From Chthoniobacterales bacterium (GTDB lineage Bacteria; Verrucomicrobiota; Verrucomicrobiia; Chthoniobacterales; UBA10450), in assembly GCA_025980625.1 (NCBI GenBank), contig JAICXG010000025.1, positions 1 through 18,847 on the forward strand: a stretch of 18,847 nucleotides of DNA, given 5' to 3'. Positions 15,018 through 18,847 of the stretch are shown here, piece by piece. A program made the translations under genes and the position numbers. Under the pieces are notes generated by a model. That model saw only the letters and a list, made by a program, of their open reading frames with translations, did not search any database and was not told the origin of the DNA. Within the stretch, counting starts at the first letter, position 1. Each line of letters opens with the position of its first letter.

Positions 15018-17298
15018 GCTCGATCTTCAAAAATTCCTCACCGCCGAGCGGCACGCGATCCATTTGATCGGGGTGGCCGGCAGCGGGATGAGCGGGATCG
15101 CGGCGCTCCTGCTCGAGCTTGGGCACGATGTGCGCGGTTCGGATAAAGTGCGCACCCTCGAGGTTGATCGACTCGCGCAACTCGGCTTGCATTTCTCTTC
15201 GCCCCATCGCGCCGAGGACGCGCGCGACGCGGAGCTGATCATCTATTCTTCCGCGATCAAGGATGACAATCCGATCCTGGCCGATGCCTGCCGGCGCGCC
15301 CTGCCGGCGATCCGCCGGGCCGAAGCCCTTGCCGCCATCATGCGCGGGAAACGCGGGATCATCATCGCGGGCATGCATGGCAAAACCACGACCTCGGCCA
15401 TGACGGCGCACGTCTTGCGCGGTGGCGGACTGCATCCCTCGCATTATGTCGGCGCGGAAATCCCGATCCTCGGGAGCAACGCGCACTGGGACTCGTTAGG
15501 CGAATATTTTGTCGCGGAGGGCGACGAGAGCGACGGCACGCTCCAGCTTTTTCACCCTGAACACGCGCTGATTCTCAACGTCGAGGAGGAGCATCTGGAT
15601 TATTACCGCGACCTCGCCGCGATCGAGCAGGTCTTCGCAAAGTTACTGCTTCAGACGACCGGCAACGTATTCTACTGCGCGGACGATCCGCACGGCGCGC
15701 GGATCTGCGGATCGCGCCCGAAGACGGTCTCCTATGGTTTCAGCGAAGCGGCGCGTTACCGCGCGACCGGGATCGAGCTGCGCGATTTCGCGGCGATATT
15801 CTGTGTCGAGCGCGATGGAGAGAAGCTGGGCGACGCCACCCTCAACGTTCCCGGCAAGCACAATGTGAGCAACGCACTCGGCGTGATCGCACTTGCGATC
15901 GAGCTCGGGATCCCGTTCGAAAAAATTGCGAAATCGTTAGGCACATTCCGGCACGCGCGCCGTCGTTTTGAGATCAAATACCAGAGCGATCGTTTTCTCC
16001 TCGTTGATGACTACGCCCATCATCCGACGGAGATTCGCGCCACGCTCGCAACCGCCCGTTCCGCCGGGCGCAAGCGGGTCCTGACGATGTTTCAACCGCA
16101 TCGGTATTCCCGCACCCAGGCGCTCCGCAGCTCCTTCGGCGGTGCTTTTGACGATGCCGATCACGTGGTTGTGACGGACGTTTACCCCGCCAGTGAAATC
16201 GCACTTCCCGGCATCAGCGGGCAAACAATTGCCGACGCGATCCTGCAGCACGGCCATCGTGCCGTCTCCTATCAACCGCGGCTCGAGCGGCTGCATTGCG
16301 ATCTCGGGCGCATGCTCGCGGACGGCGATCTCGTGCTCAGCCTCGGTGCGGGCAACATTCACGAACAACTGGCGAAGCTCGCAGCTGAGCTGGTGATCGC
16401 GGAGAAGTTGAGGGAGATGATCGGGTCCGACGGCGTCGTTAGGCTGTCGGAACTGTTGTCGAAACACACCACCTTGCGTGTCGGCGGTCCGGCGCAGTTC
16501 TGGGTCGAGCCGCGGACGGAGGAAGCTCTCGCCAAAATTATCCGGTTTTGTCGGCGGGAAAATCTACCGCTCTTCAGCATCGGTCGCGGGTCGAATCTGC
16601 TTGTGCGCGACGGCGGGATTCGCGGCGTCGTCGTGCACCCGAGCGAGGGCGAGTTCGATAAAGTCGAAGTGCGCGGACTCGAGGTCAGCGCGGGCGCGGG
16701 CGCGAAGTTAAAGGAAATTGCCTATGCCGGAAAAGCTGCCGGGATTGGCGGGTTCGAGTGGATGGAAGGAATTCCCGGCGAAGTCGGCGGTGCGTTGCGG
16801 ATGAATGCCGGCGCGATGGGCGCGGAGACGTTCGAGCGCGTCGCGCGGGTGCGCTATCTCGATCGCGACGGGGTGGCGCACGAGAAAACGCCTGACGAAA
16901 TGGAAGTGCATTATCGGAACGTGCCGGCGCTGGCGGAAAACTTCGTCGTCTCGGCGGCGTTTCGGGGCGAAAGATCGACTCCGGAGGAGATCGTTAGGCG
17001 TTTGCAGGAATCACAGGAAAAACGCCACAGTACCCAGCCGAGCGCGAAGAGCGCGGGATGCATTTTCAAGAATCCGGCTGGTTGTGCGGCCGGGAAATTG
17101 GTCGACGAATTGGGCTTGAAAGGTCGGCGCGTGGGTGATGCGGTCGTTTCGAATGTGCACGGGAATTTCATCGTCAACGAAGGGAAGGCGAGCGCGGCTG
17201 AGGTGCTCGAGTTGATCGGGCAGATCCAGGCAATCGCGCGGGAGAAGCGAGGGATTGAATTGGAAACGGAAGTGCAAATCGTGGGGGAGGAAGGATGA
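14998..17298 (+). CDS. murC-murB: Fused MurC-MurB: UDP-MurNAc:L-Ala ligase and UDP-enolpyruvyl-GlcNAc reductase
   Basis: One open frame of 766 residues encodes two consecutive pathway enzymes. MurC (about 1-468) has GVAGSGMSGIAALLLELGHD, the ATP loop GMHGKTTTSAM (125-135), EGDESDGTL, EEEHLDYY, DDYAHHPTEIRATLA and FQPHRYSRTQAL. MurB (about 485-765) has HTTLRVGGPAQFWVEP, the FAD segment SIGRGSNLLVRDGGIRG, GIPGEVGGALRMNAGAMG, YRNVPA and NVHGNFIVNEG. The joint near residues 470-485 is short, with no long linker, and contains an octamer word (16436). MurB makes UDP-MurNAc and MurC then adds L-Ala, so the order in the chain is opposite to the order of reaction. At the place where E. coli MurB has its catalytic Ser (GSFFKNP), this protein has Cys688 (SAGCIFKNP). 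Overlap with murG is 20 bp; the stop forms ATGA with a repeat-encoded reading frame. Confidence 0.95.
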   Translation: MTQSPPELDLQKFLTAERHAIHLIGVAGSGMSGIAALLLELGHDVRGSDKVRTLEVDRLAQLGLHFSSPHRAEDARDAELIIYSSAIKDDNPILADACRRALPAIRRAEALAAIMRGKRGIIIAGMHGKTTTSAMTAHVLRGGGLHPSHYVGAEIPILGSNAHWDSLGEYFVAEGDESDGTLQLFHPEHALILNVEEEHLDYYRDLAAIEQVFAKLLLQTTGNVFYCADDPHGARICGSRPKTVSYGFSEAARYRATGIELRDFAAIFCVERDGEKLGDATLNVPGKHNVSNALGVIALAIELGIPFEKIAKSLGTFRHARRRFEIKYQSDRFLLVDDYAHHPTEIRATLATARSAGRKRVLTMFQPHRYSRTQALRSSFGGAFDDADHVVVTDVYPASEIALPGISGQTIADAILQHGHRAVSYQPRLERLHCDLGRMLADGDLVLSLGAGNIHEQLAKLAAELVIAEKLREMIGSDGVVRLSELLSKHTTLRVGGPAQFWVEPRTEEALAKIIRFCRRENLPLFSIGRGSNLLVRDGGIRGVVVHPSEGEFDKVEVRGLEVSAGAGAKLKEIAYAGKAAGIGGFEWMEGIPGEVGGALRMNAGAMGAETFERVARVRYLDRDGVAHEKTPDEMEVHYRNVPALAENFVVSAAFRGERSTPEEIVRRLQESQEKRHSTQPSAKSAGCIFKNPAGCAAGKLVDELGLKGRRVGDAVVSNVHGNFIVNEGKASAAEVLELIGQIQAIAREKRGIELETEVQIVGEEG

Positions 17299-17479
17299 GC
17301 GCGGCGTTCCTTGCCTGTCATCCCGAGCGGAGTGGAGCGGCGCTGTACGAAGTCGAGGGATCGCGTCATGGGAGCGGGAAGCAATCGCTGCTGAAAAAGG
17401 TTGGCTTCTCGTTTGCACCGCGGGATCCCTCGACTCCGCTGCGCTACGCTCGCGATGAGCGCGCTTCGGGAGGAGGCGA
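17299..17479 (+). repeat. Imperfect inverted repeat between murC-murB and ddl
   Basis: The left part (about 17317-17365, TGTCATCCCGAGCGGAGT ... GTCGAGGGATCGCG) and the right part (about 17419-17462, CGCGGGATCCCTCGACTCC ... CGCGATGAGCGCG) are imperfect inverted copies, sharing GTCGAGGGATC against GATCCCTCGAC. Such 'TGTCATCCCGAGC...GAGGGATC' repeats are common between genes in many soil bacteria, and their plus-strand translation gives the familiar HPERSG peptide. A 62-codon frame (17295-17483) spans the element, starting in the murB ATGA and ending in TGATG at ddl. It is judged not to be a true protein gene. Confidence 0.75.
17471..17476 (+). promoter_or_regulatory. Shine-Dalgarno sequence that decides the ddl start
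   Basis: AGGAGG lies six bases before ATG 17483 but only three before GTG 17480. The better spacing favours ATG 17483 as the ddl start. Confidence 0.6.
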
Positions 17480-17482
17480 GTG

Positions 17483-18412
17483 ATGATCGATCTGACTGGC
17501 AAACATATCGCAGTCCTGAAAGGCGGCCCCGGCTCCGAACGTGAGGTCTCACTCGCCACCGGCGCGGGCGTGGCCAAGGCGCTGCGCTCGTTAGGCGCGG
17601 AGATCACGGAAGTTGACGTCAAGGGTCCCGAGTTCGTTTTGCCTAACGACATCGAGCTCGCTTTCATCGCGCTCCACGGCACCTTCGGCGAGGACGGCCA
17701 GGTGCAGCAGATCCTCGAAGACCGCGGCGTTCCCTACACCGGCGAGAGCGTCGCCGGGAGCCGGCTCGCCTTCGACAAAATCCCGTCGAAGGAAAAGTTC
17801 GTCGAGGATGGCGTGACGACACCGGATTGGGAAGTGATCCGCGCCGGAGAAGAGCCGACGCTGCCGCTTCCCCTGGTGATAAAACCCCCGCGCCAGGGTT
17901 CGACCGTCGGCGTTTACATTATCAGAGAACGAAGCGAGATCGCCCCGGCGCTGAGCGAGGCGGCGAAGTTCGATCACGAACTGCTGGTCGAGCAATTCAT
18001 CGCCGGACGCGAGCTGACGATTGGCATTCTGGGCGATCTCGCGCTCCCCGTGCTCGAGATCATTCCAAAGAGCGGCTTCTACGATTTCAACAACAAATAT
18101 CCATTCCTCAATCCGCAAGCGGGCGGCGGGGCGCAGCATGTCTGCCCGGCCGAGATCCCGGTTGATCTCACGAACAGGATCCAGCAGCTCGCTCTGCGCG
18201 CGCATCGTTCGTTAGGCCTGAAAGTTTATTCGCGCGTCGACATCATGCTCTCGGAGCAAGACAAGCCGTTCGTGCTCGAGGTCAACACCATCCCGGGGAT
18301 GACTGAAGCCAGCCTGCTGCCGGAAGCCGCGGGTGTCGCCGGGATCAGTTATCCCGAGCTGTGCACGCGTATCATCGAACTCTCGCTCGCCGCACGGCCC
18401 TCGAAAAAATGA
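17483..18412 (+). CDS. ddl: D-alanine--D-alanine ligase Ddl
   Basis: Ddl joins two D-Ala molecules with ATP in the cytoplasm to supply MurF. From ATG 17483 it is 309 residues, normal for DdlB; the GTG at 17480 would add one residue. The N-terminal domain has VLKGGPGSEREVSLATG and ALHGTFGEDGQVQQILE followed by PYTGESVAGSRLAFDK. The ATP-grasp part has VIKPPRQGSTVGVYII, LLVEQFIAGRELTIGILG and LPVLEIIP. The Mg-binding end is RVDIMLSEQDKPFVLEVNTI with PGMTEASLLPEAA. A slightly extended loop (NNKYPFLNPQAGGGAQHVCP) replaces the shorter omega-type loop of E. coli DdlB. The stop overlaps ftsQ as ATGA. Octamer words at 17588 and 18209 encode SLG and 17642 encodes PND. Confidence 0.95.
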   Translation: MIDLTGKHIAVLKGGPGSEREVSLATGAGVAKALRSLGAEITEVDVKGPEFVLPNDIELAFIALHGTFGEDGQVQQILEDRGVPYTGESVAGSRLAFDKIPSKEKFVEDGVTTPDWEVIRAGEEPTLPLPLVIKPPRQGSTVGVYIIRERSEIAPALSEAAKFDHELLVEQFIAGRELTIGILGDLALPVLEIIPKSGFYDFNNKYPFLNPQAGGGAQHVCPAEIPVDLTNRIQQLALRAHRSLGLKVYSRVDIMLSEQDKPFVLEVNTIPGMTEASLLPEAAGVAGISYPELCTRIIELSLAARPSKK

Positions 18413-18847
18413 GAGCGACGACCTCGAAGAAGCAACCGCGTGCCGGCAATCGCCGTCTTTCCACCTCGCGTCAGCGTCGTCAGCAACATCTCCTCGACGT
18501 GCGGGTGCGCGCGCAACGCGTCTCGCATCATCGCAATCGGCGCGTTCTTATCGCGCTCTCCAAAGTGGTGCTCGTTGTGGCGCTGATTGCCGGCGCCTAC
18601 TACGGGGCGCGCGCCGGGTTGCACCGCTTCTTTTTCGATAATCCCGATTACCGGCTGAACACGATCGCGATCCGGACGGACGGCACGCTCCAGCGCGAGC
18701 AGGTCCTGAAAGCGGGCAAGCTGGAGGAGGGCAGCAACATTTTTACCGTCAACCTCGCCGCGGTGCACGAGCGGATTCAGCAGCTCGCCCAGGTCGACGA
18801 AGTGCAGGTCGAACGGAAGTTGCCTAACGAGATCGACATCACGATCA
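18409..18847 (+). CDS. ftsQ: Cell division protein FtsQ (3' end outside the window)
   Basis: The first 146 codons are present and the gene runs off the right edge. It starts with an ATGA overlap with ddl. The product begins with a long, strongly basic cytoplasmic tail (MRATTSKKQPRAGNRRLSTS and onwards, about residues 1-50), then one membrane helix at about 51-70 (IALSKVVLVVALIAGAYYGA) and the start of a periplasmic POTRA domain. That part shows YRLNTIAIRTDGTL, VLKAGKLEEGSNIFTVNLA and VDEVQVERKLPNEIDITI, the usual FtsQ/POTRA pattern. FtsQ recruits FtsL and FtsB to the divisome; ddl-ftsQ order is standard in dcw clusters. The basic tail is long, which is seen in several phyla. One octamer word (18823) encodes PNE. 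Whether ftsA and ftsZ follow cannot be seen. Confidence 0.9.
   Translation, partial: MRATTSKKQPRAGNRRLSTSRQRRQQHLLDVRVRAQRVSHHRNRRVLIALSKVVLVVALIAGAYYGARAGLHRFFFDNPDYRLNTIAIRTDGTLQREQVLKAGKLEEGSNIFTVNLAAVHERIQQLAQVDEVQVERKLPNEIDITI

Larger units (their letters stand above)
370..18830. repeat. Dispersed octamer TCGTTAGG / CCTAACGA, 27 exact copies
   Basis: Exact TCGTTAGG on the plus strand starts at 1358, 4563, 5996, 7382, 8275, 8608, 9121, 11298, 11739, 13116, 14128, 14809, 15493, 15934, 16436, 16991, 17588 and 18209. Exact CCTAACGA starts at 370, 2114, 2959, 3539, 4016, 4939, 9195, 17642 and 18823. In 23 of 27 the next base (in TCGTTAGG sense) is C, giving TCGTTAGGC. Near copies include 1386, 1679, 5425, 7121, 9202, 11280, 12537, 12786 and 14886. 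Chance expectation for both strands is about 0.5. Only 1358 and 2114 are between genes. Confidence 0.9.

Noticed and set aside
17295..17483. 62-codon plus-strand frame between murC-murB and ddl as a protein gene
   Set aside because: Its peptide (HPERSG... and DPSTPLRYARDE) is the well-known translation of intergenic repeats; kept only as a repeat and coupling observation.
17011..17682. Minus-strand frame of 223 codons across murB, the repeat and ddl
   Set aside because: It crosses two conserved genes and a repeat on the other strand; its open state is explained by composition.
370..18830. Octamer as a codon-pair effect of SLG alone
   Set aside because: Thirteen of the 25 coding copies are read in three other frames that do not encode SLG.

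Overview
The window is one continuous stretch of a GC-rich bacterial chromosome. It is dominated by the division and cell wall (dcw) cluster, read left to right from about 2.79 kb to the right edge. The organism is a diderm that makes meso-diaminopimelate peptidoglycan: MurE carries the DNPR signature, and an ExbB/ExbD/TonB-type system lies next door. The fused MurC-MurB, the LysM protein between murD and ftsW, and the style of the intergenic repeats suggest Verrucomicrobiota, perhaps a soil Spartobacteria/Chthoniobacterales lineage. This placement is an inference from gene content and was not tested by any search.

Left block, minus strand (1-2665). Reading leftward there is a small secreted protein with YD-repeat-like sequence, then exbB, exbD, a TonB-like protein and the start of a membrane protein with a CxxC motif that runs off the window. 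The last three junctions are very tight, with two GTGA stop/start overlaps. The 128 bp between the secreted protein and mraZ is a divergent control region. It contains four TGG repeats spaced exactly 10 bp apart, which fits a MraZ operator.

Right block, plus strand (2794-18847). The order is mraZ, rsmH, ftsL-like, ftsI, murE, murF, mraY, murD, a LysM membrane protein, ftsW, murG, murC-murB (one fused gene), ddl and ftsQ (cut by the window edge). Together these encode the cytoplasmic route from UDP-GlcNAc-enolpyruvate to UDP-MurNAc-pentapeptide (MurB, C, D, E, F, Ddl), the lipid steps (MraY, MurG) and the septal polymerase with its partners (FtsW, FtsI, FtsL, FtsQ). Most junctions are ATGA overlaps, so translation is probably coupled. 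Three of the looser junctions carry repeat or hairpin DNA: mraY/murD, ftsW/murG and murCB/ddl.

The most unusual signal is not a gene. The octamer TCGTTAGG (consensus TCGTTAGGC), or its complement, occurs 27 times in 18.8 kb where about 0.5 would be expected. It is found across nearly all genes, in all four reading frames that avoid a stop codon. This looks like selection on the DNA word itself, at a density like that of DNA uptake sequences. The second notable structure is an inverted pair of 53-bp double-hairpin elements between ftsW and murG, whose differences are compensatory and keep the stems paired.
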